This document shows positions 17,869 to 29,407 of a stretch of 41,177 nt of DNA, in pieces (the first letter of the stretch is position 1; every line of letters begins with the position of its first letter). The notes beneath the pieces are model-generated. The model was not told where the DNA came from. It saw nothing but the letters and a program-made list of their open reading frames with translations, and searched no databases. Where the stretch lies: NCBI RefSeq assembly GCF_022539665.2, contig NW_026712484.1:1-41177 (forward strand). The letters are read 5' to 3'. The position numbers were made by a program, and so were the translations under genes. This DNA is from Daphnia carinata (Eukaryota > Arthropoda > Branchiopoda > Diplostraca > Daphniidae).

Positions 17869-18377
17869 CAGGTTCCGCTTCGGTAGCTGTGACAAGACTG
17901 TGTATTCTTGGTCGCGGGGTATTCTTAGTTACAGGGATTGCTAGTTTACCATTTACTACATCTTCCTTTATCGTGGGCTACGATTTCAACTTAAAACTTG
18001 ATGAGCATGAGCAGGAGGTGCACGTGTATCACAATTATGAGGTGAAAATATGATAACACTATGAGGTTAGCATAGTTCCTCGTAGTACGTTAGAGGTGGT
18101 TGGTGAAATATGACAGATGTAACGTATGTGAGACACATAGCGTGTAACCGAAAGTAACGAGCGGGTGTTGATGAGGTAGGGCCGTCCGCAACGCGTGATT
18201 CCACGCGCGGTCGATGTCTCTTGGCCTCGTGACGAAGTGGCGACTGCGGGAGCGACCGGTGAAAACCAGTGAAATGGACTTTCGTCAGTCGGGTGGGTTG
18301 TATACTTCTGTGGTAGTAACCATCCAACTTGGGGCAAAGCTGGAAAAGTCTGGAACACTACGTCCTGCGGAGGTGGT
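17869..18377. other. Non-coding stretch between the tRNA array and the gypsy relic
   Basis: No recognisable gene. It follows, on the minus strand, the integrase C-terminal remnant and may be the decayed 3' end or LTR of that element, but I find no LTR partner or terminal TG...CA pair. Confidence 0.3.
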
Positions 18378-20105
18378 TTAGCCGAATACTGTAAAAATGG
18401 TGAAGAATGTCGAGGAGCTGGACTGCGTTCTCGCTGTGCATTGATCGCTCGGCGGGTTCTCCTGAAGTTCTAGGGTGTGGACTACATACGAATGGGGATC
18501 TGCATATACCTTTTTAACATTACCCGGAATCCACTTTCTGGAAACGCGAACTCGGACCGTCTGACCGACGGACAAAAGGGAAACACGGATGGTTGGGAAA
18601 CTGACATGGTTCAATGACGCTGCTGCATTGCTTCACCGTCTTACGGTTCTCTCGGCCAACGCATTTGACTGCGGATATTTTGGGGTCTGTTGAATGCCCT
18701 TGGAGGCAGAATAGCGGCGGAACTCTGCACTCCTGTATTGGTGTCCACTGTGGGACCGTAGCACGGATGGAATCTCAAAATCGGCGAAAATCCGATCGAG
18801 CTCTGCGATGAATACAGACGAGACCGTTGACTTTAGTGGGTTTTCCGTGAGATTTCCTGCTGCAATGATTTCCGGACCACCACCGTTTCCCCTCGAAGAA
18901 GAGGCCATCGCATTCTGACAACTCGTGCCGAACGTTCGAAAAAGGGTTAGTTCGTTAGTTCGTTAGGACAATTTCTATTGTGTTCGGGTCATCCTTTGAA
19001 AAGCATGTCTTTCACCACTTGTGGGGCGGGATCAGTGGCAGCGGCGGTGGCGTAACGGGTTCTGGTGTCCGTAGCGGGCATGGCCGACGTAATCACCAAA
19101 TGTAAGCGCTTATCACTTGATTGTGATTGGTCTTCCGTGTGGATAATGGAACTGGAGGCACGGCTGAGGGCATCGGAAAGGAGAGGTCACGTCCTGGTTT
19201 GTAGATAAAAACTAAGTCGTGCCGTTCAAGTTAAAGGAGGATGCGCTGGATGCGGAGCGAGCATGATGCCATTGGTTTGTTGAGGAGGCTTGCTAGGGGC
19301 TTGTGGTCGTTTTCAACGACCACTGCCTGTCCATACACGTATTGGCGCAAACGGTCCAGTCCAAACTGAATAGCAAGGAGTTCCTTTTCGATCTGCACGT
19401 AACGTTTCTGTGTTTCCGTCAGGGTTACGGATGCATTGGCGACGGGCTGGTTGTCTTGTAATCATACTGCTCCAAGGACGGTGGGGGAGGCATCGACGGA
19501 TTCAACCAGAGGAAGATCGGGATCGAAAGGCGCAGCACTGGCAATTAGGCAAACGACGCATGGCATGTTTAGTATTGCTTCCACCTTGGTTGGTTCAGCC
19601 ATTAATTGACCTTCTTTGACGATGTGGCCAAGCCAGTGTATTTCCTTCAGGAAGAAATGACACTTTTTAATGTTTAGACGTAGTTTAAAGTCGTGACAGC
19701 GACGAAGGACAGCTACCAGGCGTTCATTTAGCTGCTTTTTTGCCTCTCCCCGTACCAGCAAATCATCTAAGTCGATTTCAATGCCATCTATGCCATCGAA
19801 AAATTTCTCCATGGTGCACTGGCACATCTCGGGTGCTGATCGAATGTCAAACGGCAGCCGACGGAAACGGAATCGTCCGAAAGGGGTCGCCATTTTGCAT
19901 AAGTATGACGACTCATTGGATGGAGGTATCTGGTAACTCGTGCGATGATCCCCAAGTCTTCCATCTCTGCGAGTTTTTTTTCGACCGGGTTTCGGAGACG
20001 GAACGCCAGGCGTCGGATTGCATGTACTTCGGGGAAAACATCTGGGCTCACCTTAATGGTATGTTCAGTCGGTAGCCGTCCCAAGCCAGTAAATACATCT
20101 GCGTA
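18378..20105 (-). pseudogene. Decayed Ty3/gypsy pol
   Basis: Minus-strand blocks in pol order. At 20105-19910 is the RT N-terminus, with DVFTGLGRLP, an R-P-like block and LEDLGII-type residues. At 19893-19560 is the RT palm/thumb, with TPFGRFRF, a degraded DLDD in place of Y-x-D-D, and KCHFF...WLGHIV. At ~19460-19240 is RNase H, with TETQKRY.QIEKELLAI, YVYGQ and a VEND-HKPL motif. At 18908-18640 is the integrase core, with SHSGHQY for SDNGPQF and PQSNALAER. At 18614-18400 is the integrase tail. A block of the palm (~60 residues), part of the connection domain and the zinc region are missing, with frameshifts. It is an older element than, and unrelated at close range to, the intact gypsy nearby. 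Confidence 0.8.
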
Positions 20106-20159
20106 GGGGGCGAGGAAAAAGCAAAAAACATTTGGCGGAGGTGGAAAAGCGGAGGCGGC

Positions 20160-20690
20160 AGCAAATCGGAAAAATTGCAGGGAAATGGAAAATTTCTTCA
20201 AAAATAACAATGTGCCACAGTTGGATGAAGAATTTGACGACGACGTTGATGAGGGATACCTCCAATACAATGGAACGGACATTTCCAGTCGCTGCCAACA
20301 CCAGGGTCATCTGAGGCAATTACTTCTCATGTCACTTTGACAAAAGATGGTGTGTTTTCATTGTATGATTATAGCACTTGGTCAGTTTAATGTTTTAAAT
20401 TCCCTAATTCCTCATAATTATTTTTTCTGTTTTACAGTCCGAAGGCAAAAGGAAAAAAGGGCAAAAAGACAACAGGCAAGGTCTTTATAGAAGGATCACG
20501 ACGCTCATCGAGGTCTCGAGCACGATTAGAGGCGCGATTAGAGGTTTCTTTTGCCTTTGTCAAAGATACTGAACAAAGTGGCTACGTTTTCTCTGAATGC
20601 TGTGTAAAAGCACAGGTACAAAGGATGATTGCAACCAATGTAGTGTTTGCGATTCATGGATCCATAAGGCCTGTTTCTTCATAATTCATA
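20160..20690 (+). pseudogene. Possible C-terminal tail of a pogo-type DDE transposase
   Basis: Plus-strand fragments: an acidic DEEFDDDVDEGYLQY segment (20210-20270), then in a shifted frame VTLTKDGVFSLYDYST (~20330-20385), a typical intron-like acceptor (T-rich tract then TTTACAG at 20431-20437), a basic KAKGKKGKKTTGK stretch and a cysteine cluster CNQCSVCDSWIHKAC (~20630-20680). Pogo/jerky-like transposases often end with a basic segment and such a zinc-finger-like cluster. Frames are broken and no catalytic part is present. It could instead be a fragment of a host PHD-like gene; the call is tentative. Confidence 0.35.
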
Positions 20691-20799
20691 TTATATTTTT
20701 CTGAGGTTTTCCTACAAACATTCATTGCGATTCCATAATATCACACAAAGTGTGATTAAAAAACCAATAATGGAAAATAATAAATATTTGTCGCATTAA

Positions 20800-23160
20800 G
20801 AATCAATTTTTCAATCCTTTGGTTCCCATTCCAACATCTTACGACAGAGCCACTGCCATCGTAATTTTTATGAATGATACAATTCGCCATTACCGATTAC
20901 ATGAATATTGTCGCATAATTTTTATAAGATATGCAACATCCATGTAGAGGAAGCTTACACAAGTCTGTCATTCTGTGTCATAGAATGTTTAAAAGTATCT
21001 CACAAAATGAAACAATTAGGCAAAGCAATCTGTTCATATTCTACAATTTGAGTTGAACCATCAATCTTCGGGTTGACAATCCAAAGTCCTACGACTATAC
21101 CACCGCTTACATATTGAAGCAAGAAAATATAATACTTATTACTTAATATTTAGTACGTGGCGTGCTATCCCAAATTAGCGTCATGGGAGCTAATGTAAAG
21201 AAATATAAGAATTGCTATCCCCCATTAGATAAATATTGTCACATGATTTTCACAAAATATTCAACAGCCATATAGAGAAAACTTCAAAGAATCTATTGGT
21301 CCTAATGTTTTTGATATTGTTTTAGTTTAAGGTATCTTTCGATTTAAAAATATCTCATAAAAAAGGGGATAGTTCAAAAATTTGGAAAAAGAAATTGTAG
21401 TGCCCAGACGGTATGGAACCATTCTCCTATAGCATCTCGAACAACACAAAGTTGAAAAGCGTAATATGTCCTCTAGTATGTAGTCTGCTGTCCCAAATTA
21501 GCGTCATGAGACCTTATGTAAAAAACATAAAATTGCAATTACCGATTAGATGTATAATTTCGCATGATTTAAATAAAACATTCAATAGCCATGAAGAGAA
21601 AACTTAAACGAATCTTTTGATCCTAATATTATTGATAATGTAGTAGTGTAAGGTATCTATAATGATTTACAAATATCTCATAAAAAAGGGAAAAATACGG
21701 GAATGAGGAAAACGAAACTTGAAAATAGTGCCTTGACAGTATAGAACCAATATCGTTTACGGTGGCAATCATACGTCTTACAACTATGCTATGGTTGAGG
21801 AAATATTGTTAAAAAGCATAACATGTCTTGTTGTATGTAGTTTGCTGTCCCAAATTAGTGTTACGGAAGCTTGTGTAGAAAACATAAGAATTACAATCCC
21901 CCATTAGATAAATATTTTCACGTGATTTTCCTAAAATATTCAACAGCCATGTAGAGGTAACTTAAATCAATCTATTGATACCAGTATTGATGATATTGCT
22001 TTAGTTTAAGGTGTTCTTAGTGATTTCAAAATATCTCATCAAATAAGAAAAAATTGTAGTAGATGTACCATACGGTATAGAACCGTTAGCCTTTTGGTTG
22101 TCAATTCAACATCTTACGATTATGCTATGGTGCTAAAAAAAATGCTAAAAGCATAAAGTGTGCATTTCAGTATGTAGAATGCTGTCCTAAATTAGCATCA
22201 CGGGAGCTTATTTAAAAAATAAAAAAATTTCAATCACCGATTAGATGCATATTTTCACATGATTTTCATAAAAATATTCAATAGCCATGTAGAGAGAACT
22301 TAACTGAATCTGTTGTTCCTAATATTGTTGATATTAGTAGTGATTTAGAAATACCTCAACAAAAATGGAAAAATGAGGATTATTAAATTTCAAAATAGTT
22401 CCTTGACAGTCATAGAACCATTACCCTTTAGGATGGTAATCAATAATAAAATGGTTAACAAAATTCATTTGATAAGCATAACATCTCTTTTTGTAATTAG
22501 TCTACTGTCCCTAATTAGCGTCATGGGTGCTTATTTAAAAACATAAGAATTTAAAGCATTAGTTATAGGTATCAGGTAACAGCCCTGTAGTGAAAATTTA
22601 AGCGAATCTATTAATAGCAATATTTGTTGATATTGCGTTTGTTAATTAAAAATAATAAATAGATATTAGCACATGAGCCGCAACGGGTTTTGAACCACAA
22701 ACCTTCGAGTTAGTACTCCAATACTGTATGACTAGGCCACTGTTGTCTACTAATAAATACACAGCCTACCATCGTTGTTTGCTTTATAGTCTGCTGTCCC
22801 AATTAGTGCCATTGGTGCTTCTGTAAAAGATATGGAAATTGCAATCACAGGATAGATGAATATTGTAAGCTGGCTAAGGTGCGAACTTTCCGATTTATAA
22901 ACGGAATTTAGGCGAACCCTGTGATGTCCATATTAATTGGAAAAATGTTAGTTTTGGATGATTAAAATGAATTAACTATCTCTCTTGAATAAGAAAGAAA
23001 ATCGTATGGTTTAAAAAAATGAGCTGAAATGTATAAAGAATGAATTATAATCGGTCGCTATACAGGGTGGAACCACCGACTTTCAAATTTGTTTGCCAAA
23101 GCTTTATGGCTGTGCTATGAACATGTTACAATTACTTCGTATACAACTTATCCTTAGTCT
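20800..23160. repeat. Ancient tandem array with tRNA-like sequence in each unit
   Basis: A landmark of the form TGCTGTCCCAAATTAGCGTC recurs, degenerate, at about 21170, 21490, 21845, 22190, 22505, 22790 and 23165, a period of roughly 285-370 bp. Other shared blocks follow it (ATTAGATGAATATT, TCAACAGCCATGTAGAG, ATCTCATAAAAAA). Between landmarks, each unit has a minus-strand tRNA-like segment at about 20804, 21051, 21405, 21728, 22070, 22405, 22672 and 23058. A typical one reads ATAGTCGTA (A-box-like) followed ~30 bases on by GGTTCAA or GGTTCTA (B-box-like). The copies differ so much that I assign no amino acid. No protein gene is visible. Confidence 0.6.
22672..22748 (-). pseudogene. tRNA-like pseudogene, clearest copy in the old array
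   Basis: On the minus strand GTGGCCTAGTCATAC is A-box-like, a short AGTA...TACT stem sits at the anticodon-arm position, and GTGGTTCAAAACCC is B-box-like. Partial acceptor pairing CAAC/GTTG is possible. Loops deviate from standard sizes, so I call it a pseudogene or tRNA-derived repeat. Confidence 0.45.
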
Positions 23161-23778
23161 GCTGTCCAGATTTAGCGTCATGGGAGCTGTTGGAAAAATA
23201 GAGTAAAATCAGTCACCATTTAGATGAATATTATTTGTCTACATTAGTAACAAATTTTACCGCATTGTTAAGAAACAGTCGACGAGCATTGTTACGGCGT
23301 TATTGGGTAGGATAGGCCAAGTTGAAAATAATTTGTTTCGGTTTAAAATTTCGGACATTACCGCGTGTTTACGGGAAGTTCAATGCGGGTTTCTCGAAAA
23401 TTTCAATCACATTTTTTTTTTGTTTTTTACCGTTGAACCTATGGTCTATTGGCTACTTAAAGAGCGAAGTGTTTAATACGATCTTAAAAATCAATACTTT
23501 ATGTGTTTGGGGTGAGTTTCGATCACAAGTTACCAAGCCAGAAAAATTGATGTCTCGTTTTGACAGCTCATTGTTTTGGTTATTGAAACATACATTTCGC
23601 TATATTTTTTTATTGCACCTTCTTCGGTGTCTTAAGCTATTCGATTCAGAATTAAAAACTGAATCGAACGAATAAATTAGTTTTGAAAAATAAGACTGAT
23701 CAGATTAACATAAGTGTCCAATGGTTTTTGTCCGAAATTAGCAGATCGGCTTTACACACATTCCCCATAAGAAAGAGT
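23161..23778. other. AT-rich stretch without recognisable gene
   Basis: Long open frames occur by chance in AT-rich sequence (one of ~117 codons at 23322-23675 lacks an ATG start and any domain). No repeat or RNA gene recognised. Confidence 0.4.
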
Positions 23779-24098
23779 GTTAACCCAAACGCTGTCCCAA
23801 TTCGCTTTTTTACCCTATATAATAATACTAATACGAATTTATTATTTTATTTTTATTTTTTGGTTTTATTAGTTTTTTTCTTTTTGTTTCTGTTGTTTGC
23901 GTAGAAAATAAACTGAGCGGTAAGATGGAGAAAGTTTCAGATCTTGGGATGATCAGGACATGATAGCTACCCTTAGTTTTTTATCTTTAGAGGAACGAAT
24001 CCGTCGGACATTCGCTGGTAAAAATGTAATGTGAATAATCATAATATAACGCTAAATTCTTCGTATTCACTTGTTTTCATAGTGAACACTCTTTAATT
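23779..24098. repeat. Flank repeat preceding copy B
   Basis: Starts GTTAACCCAAACGCTGTCCC and ends AGTGAACACTCTTTAATT. Recurs at 28134-28448 directly before copy C, with small indels. Flank plus body make a ~4.35-kb tandem unit (24099 to 28449). Confidence 0.85.
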
Positions 24099-24500
24099 AA
24101 TTCATTCGCGCTGTGTTTCTTATCTTACATTGAAAACCATGCTCTATAAGACAAATGATTTCCGTTGGTAAACTTTTTAAAATAACGTTTTAACTGCGCT
24201 GCCCATTCATTGGAGGTTGGACCATAAGCTAGGAAACATCGTTAACCACAAGGATTATATTGGTTGCAGATAGAACCATGCCACGTCGAAAAATCGTTAA
24301 ATGAATTTTATTTCCTGGTAGATTTAGGAATAAATCAATTTGAAAAAGGTAAGAAACAATAAAAAAAATAGCAAATGACAACAATCTTCTGTTCTATCTT
24401 AATCTGTTCATTTTTTTGCGTGTCTCAGTGGACAATTGGATTTCTAAGCTAAGATTCCAATTAAGTAAAATAGTATTGAAGTAAAATAGTATTAGTGAAC

Positions 24501-24582
24501 ACAAGGTTCACCGTGTTGTTAAGGCGCCAGACTTAATTGCTGTCTCTGTATAGGGACGTAAGTTCGATCCTCATATCTGGTA
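24501..24582 (+). pseudogene. tRNA-Leu(UAA) pseudogene, copy B
   Basis: Counterpart of 387-468 with the same defects (altered A box, unpaired acceptor ATCTGGT). Preceded by a 16-bp tandem duplication absent from copy A. Confidence 0.7.
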
Positions 24583-24722
24583 AACATAAGTTTGCTACAA
24601 TAGACGACTAACGCTAAATTGCATCTATATCCTGGTAAATTGGATTTCTGTTATTAAATCTTTCGCAACCATGTGCTGATAATACTTTACACAATTATTT
24701 GATTGCTGAAGATATATTAATT

Positions 24723-24791
24723 GATTAGCCTAGATGTTAAGGCACCAGACTTCAGTTTTCGTTTCTTACGTAAGTTGGATTTTTACACGTT
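24723..24791 (+). pseudogene. Degraded tRNA-Leu-like sequence, copy B
   Basis: Counterpart of 609-686, further shortened by a small deletion where copy A has CTTCATAGATACGTAAG. Confidence 0.45.
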
Positions 24792-25879
24792 GATCTTAAA
24801 TGTATTGTTTAACGGTTGTGTACAACTGGAAAGGTAAGAAAATTTCTTTGTAGCAGCTATTACTGCTACTGTTACTGATTTTTAGTGTAGAAATGTTGAC
24901 CAAACTATACGGAAAAATCCTGGTTGTTTGTTACTTAATCGTGACATTTTTCATCACACCTGGTAACCGCATTTGGTAGTCACGAAGAATGGTCAAAACT
25001 CTGCAATCCTGTTCCATGAAGTTTGTTCATTTTAGGGAATCGTCTAGTGGACGTCGAGTCTTAAAAACAGTCGTCGCCGAAGTAACAGTCTGAATACGGT
25101 GTTATTGATCCATGTTAGCCTGGGCCCCGAAGAACCTGATCCGTAAATGCTAAACCAGTTTTTTTATAGCGGTGTTCGTCCATAAGATATTGGCGTATTC
25201 TTCAAAAATTTACCAGCGCCCGGTGACCTGCCTCTGTATTCTTCAACGATACGATTTCTGCGTTCTGGGAAGCTTCCAAGAAGAAGATGTGCAGTGTGGA
25301 GTGGCAACTCGACTGAATGTGATATTTCACCTTGTGCTTTTTTAAAAGTATGAATTGCAATACAATTATACTTTACACATGCTGTAAAAATTAAACTGTA
25401 ACAAAACCTGAAAAAAACTGTAAAAAATTAAATCATCATGTTTGAACCAATCTTTGTTTTGGAACTTATGTCTTACAAAAGCCTTCGAATCCCGTTTTCT
25501 GGGACTTTTCACCAGCAATATATTTAGTTTCCGATGCAACAAATATTTAACCTTCAACTAGGATGGGAAGCGATACTTCGAAGAAGTATCGGTATCGTGG
25601 TACTAAATTTTCGCAAAAAAAAATCGCGATAGTATTTTCAAGTATTGCACACACTACTGATACCAATACTTTTATTTTTATCAACGCAATCTAGGATTAA
25701 AAGCTATTACCAAGGTAATATTTCGATAGACCAGTCAATATTTCAGATATCCCCGTTTTTGGGACTTATGCTTTGATTTACCAATTGATCATTTTGAGTT
25801 TTTTGCAACCAATAATAAAAATACATTAACAGTATATTGTTCTTTCATTTCCTTTATTCTTTTTTCGTATTCCAAATCG

Positions 25880-26760
25880 TTGTTTGCTTTTCAAAGCAAC
25901 ATTTCTTCAAAATTTGTATCGGAAAGACGATTTTCGTTGGGCTGAAAATGCTTCCTTCGGCACTGAAAAGGTTTTCGACCGAAGCCGAGAAGGCAATGGT
26001 GCGTCATATTTAATAAATATCAATTTTAATGTACCATTTGACGGATCTCCTAAGAAAAAACAACTTCACCGCAATTATCTTTAGAAGTTGAAACGCTGAG
26101 TGACAGAAAAAAAATTTCTTCCTTTTGATATGAAAAATAATAATATACATGGCGAGACTTTTACCCGAAGCTAGTTCTTGAGCGAAACTTTAATAATTCT
26201 TCACAAGTTTTTTATAGCAGATGACTTGCCAGTCTCAACTAACCAATTCAGCTTGATGTTCATGTGAGCAAGTGCAGAGAGAACTAGTTCACCGTCTTCA
26301 AAGACACGAGAAAAAGGAGTTTCCAGTGCTGACAATAGAAGAAATATATGATTTACAATGAAAGATACCACCGTTTTCTTTTAAAACAATGGTCTTCTTT
26401 TTCAAAATAGTTGATGTTTGAAGTAGGTATCCTGTGGACACTGTCAAGTCCGATTGAAAGACATCTAGCGCTTCTACTAGTAGCGTCATGGTCGTCACAT
26501 ATTCCTTGGTGCAATCTTTCTCCGTATTGGATTTTGAAGCGCTCGAAAACATACTTCAAATCTTGTTTTTTATTCTTCATAAAATAGTTAACTCTTTCAA
26601 CTGCATCAAAGAAAGCATTCCAGCGCGTTGCAGTAAGAATGATGAACATTAACAATTTGGCTTCAATGACATAGGATGACTTGGAGCTCCTGCTTTGTTT
26701 GTTACAAAGAATTTCAGTTTTCTTCTGTGGATTCCTTTAGTTTTTTTCACTTTTGGTTTC
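25880..26760 (-). pseudogene. hAT-superfamily transposase relic (copy B)
   Basis: Same broken gene as 1735-2605. Here the segment EYVTTM..LVEALDVFQSD with T.STGYLL (26298-26552) and the segment with ATRWNAFFDAVERV (26353-26655) are in overlapping frames, showing a frameshift between the two parts. The ends are the same as in copy A, so the two copies duplicated after the element died. Confidence 0.6.
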
Positions 26761-26778
26761 CAATTTTCAAAAGCAGGT

Positions 26779-28130
26779 TCAATGTGTAGCTAGCGCATCG
26801 GTGATAAGTGTGAAGAGAGTAAATATCGTTGGCGCTTCCCTTTTCCTCTTAAGTAAGCGAAGAATTTTATGGATGTGGTCGGGCTGTGATAGATACAACG
26901 TTCTTTTCTGGCGATCTGACAGAAATTCCCCTTGATGATGACGTAAATACAGGCTTCGATCAGAAGCGCTTGGACGAAGACCAAATTTCCTTTGGAAAGT
27001 GTCGAAAGTGTGATTCCATATTCGATATGCCTGTTTAAGGCGGTATAAGCATTTGTGCAAACGACAGTCCAAATCCTCCTGTCCCGCAAAACAAACCTTT
27101 CCGGTTGTTGTCAATAGATCTCTTCGTTTGACTGCCCTTTGCAACCAGTTAAGACAGTTTCAGATTGTGAACAGCAACAAAATACAGGATGACTCGAAGT
27201 GTGTCGTATTAAAGAACTGACGAGAAGGTCTCTCCATAGTTTATCCCGTAACGCTGAGAGAATCCTTTGGCTACCAGCCTGTCTTTGTAGCGTGGGGATG
27301 AACCTTGTACATTGGGCTTTGAATACCCATCGTGCCTTAATAGGTGTACGACCAGGTGGTAGTCGAGAGAGGGACCAGGTTTTGTTCAGCATGAGATACT
27401 GATATGCTGTCGTTTGGTAGAGTTGCATTGGGTTCCTTCTCCAGAACTGGGATATCTACTTGGATTGAGACGTCTGACGGAATAGGCGCGTATGGTGGCT
27501 CAGGATCAATGTCAATTACCCCTGCAACCTGGGGCATTACATCCTCTCTTGTATTATTTGGGGACCTGTTTTTGGTCTTCTTTGGGTGTAGGTACTAAGA
27601 GTTTTATAAAATAGTATGGGGTAGTAATAATAGTATAATAAATAGTATAATCTAGTGTGGGGTGAAGTTGCTCGTCGAATATGATTTCCCGGCTGATTTT
27701 TTTCCTTCTAGTGGCAGGGTGCCAGAAACGGTATGCCTTTTGGGTAAGGGAGTATCCTACGAAGAAGCATTTGAGGCCCTTGGAGTCTAGCTTGCTGCCG
27801 TCAGCTTTCGGAATATGAATATATGCTGTGATTCCAAACATGCGCAAGTGTGGTATGTTCGGTTTTGTGTGATGCCACATTTGGTATGAAGAGATCTGCT
27901 GTCTCGGACTCCTGCTTCATAAAGTAGACTGTGTGCCATCCACTGAAGTTATCATTGAAAATTATGAAGAAACGCAAACTTGAAAAAACGCTTCTTGTCT
28001 GTACGCGCATAGGGCCACATACGTCTGAATGAATTTGTTGTCCGACTTCATAGGCTCTTGTCCTACCGACACGAAAAGGGGATCTCTGCCTTTTTCCGGA
28101 TATACAACCAAGACAGGGCTGCGTTGGAGT
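26779..28130 (-). pseudogene. Ty1/copia pol relic (copy B)
   Basis: Same fragment as 2640-4035, ending a little earlier in the integrase core. Frame 26779-27144 shows the RT block DCRLHKCLYRLKQAYRIWN followed by a LYLSQPDHIHKIL block with the YVDD region missing between them. 27554-27880 shows the post-integrase region (PHLRMFG, FVGYS, YRFWHP). Non-functional. Confidence 0.75.
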
Positions 28131-28133
28131 GAC

Positions 28134-28448
28134 GTTAACCCAAACGCTGTCCCAATTCGCTCTTTTACCCTAAGTAATTATACTAATACGCATTTATTAT
28201 TTTTGGTTTAGTTTTTGGTTTTATTAGTTTTATTCTGTTTGTTTATGTTGTTTGCGTAGAAAATAAACAGAGCGGTAAGGTGGAGAAAGTTTTCAGATCT
28301 TTCAGGACATGATAGATAACCTTAGTTTTTTTATCTTTAGAGGAAAGAATCCGTCCGACATTCGCTGGTAAAAATGTAATGTGAATAATCATAATATAAC
28401 GCTAAATTCTTCGTATTCACTTGTTTTCATAGTGAACACTCTTTAATT
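28134..28448. repeat. Flank repeat preceding copy C
   Basis: Second copy of 23779-24098. Joined directly to the 3' edge of copy B inside the copia relic. Confidence 0.85.
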
Positions 28449-28833
28449 AATTCATTCGCGCTGTGTTTCTTATCTTACATTGAAAACCATGCTCTATAAG
28501 ACAAATGATTTCCGTTGGTAAACTTTTTAAAATAACGTTTTAACTACGCTGCCTATTCATTGGAGGTTGGACCATAAGCTAGGAAACATCGTTAACCACA
28601 AGGATTATATTGGCTGCAGATAGGACCATGCCACGTCGAAAAATCGTTGAATGAATTTTATTTCGTGGCAGATTTAGGAATAAATCGATTAGAAAAGGGT
28701 AAGAAACAATCATGAAAATAGCAAATGACAGCAATTTCTGTTCTACCTTAGTCTGTTCATTTTTTTGCGTGTCTCAGTGGGCAATTGGAATTCTAAGCTA
28801 GGATTCCAATTAAGTAAAATAGTATTAGTGAAC

Positions 28834-28915
28834 ACAAGGTTCACCGTGTTGTTAAGGCGCCAGACTTAATTTCTGTCTCTGTATAGGGACGTAAGTTCGA
28901 TCCTCATACCTGGTA
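28834..28915 (+). pseudogene. tRNA-Leu(UAA) pseudogene, copy C
   Basis: Closest of the three homologues to a working tRNA: T-arm GTAAG-TTCGATC-CTCAT and 3' acceptor strand ACCTGGT are present, but the 5' strand ACAAGGT mismatches, the A box is TTCACCGTG and the anticodon loop reads CTTAATT. Confidence 0.65.
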
Positions 28916-29152
28916 ACCATAAGTTTGCTACAATAGACGATTAACGCTAAATTGCATCTATATCCTGGTAAATTCGATTTCTGTTATTAAAATCTGTCGC
29001 AACCATGTGCCTAAATTGAAGAGCCTAGATGTTAAGGCACCAGACTTAAGTTTTCGTTTCTTGGTAAATTGGATTTCTGTTATTAAACTCTTGCGCAACC
29101 ATGTGCTGATAATACTTTACACAATTATTTGATTGCTGAAGATATATTAATT

Positions 29153-29229
29153 GATTAGCCTAGATGTTAAGGCACAAGACTTCAGTTTTCGTTTCTTCAT
29201 AGATACGTAAGTTGGATTTTCACATGTTG
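29153..29229 (+). pseudogene. Degraded tRNA-Leu-like sequence, copy C
   Basis: Counterpart of 609-686; GATGTTAAGGCACAAGACTT and GTAAGTTGGATTTTCACA recognisable. No functional B box. Confidence 0.45.
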
Positions 29230-29324
29230 ATCTTTAATGTATTGTTTAACGGTTGTGTACAACTGGAAAGAAAGAAAATTTCTTTGTAGCAGCTATTACT
29301 GCTACTGTTACTGATTTTTAGTGT

Positions 29325-29407
29325 ACAAGGTTGGCCGAGTGGTTATGGCGCCAGACTTAAGTTCTGGTCTTTGTATAGAGCCGTGAGGTCGTTATTCACA
29401 CCTGGTA
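29325..29407 (+). pseudogene. tRNA-Leu(UAA) near-intact pseudogene, copy C
   Basis: Homologue of 781-863. Good A box (TTGGCCGAGTGG) and anticodon arm with TAA, but the T-loop reads GTCGTTA instead of TTCGATC and the acceptor has one mismatch (ACAAGGT against ACCTGGT). Confidence 0.65.

Larger units (their letters stand above)
24099..28132. repeat. Segmental duplication, copy B
   Basis: Near-identical to copy A (1-3984), ~24 kb away. The main difference is at ~24890-25260: the portion matching the intact tRNA-Leu region of copy A is replaced by diverged sequence. A remnant ATCACACCTGGTA at ~24953 marks where the third tRNA-like sequence used to be. After 25263 (GTTCTGGGAAGC) the match resumes. 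Confidence 0.9.

Noticed and set aside
17869-18377. LTR of the decayed gypsy
   Set aside because: No matching copy on the other side of the relic and no TG...CA ends or primer-binding site found.
18945-18968. TTAGTTCG short tandem repeat
   Set aside because: Three copies only, low complexity, no evident role.
23322-23675. Open frame of ~117 codons in AT-rich DNA
   Set aside because: No ATG at its start, no recognisable domain, composition typical of chance translation of AT-rich sequence.
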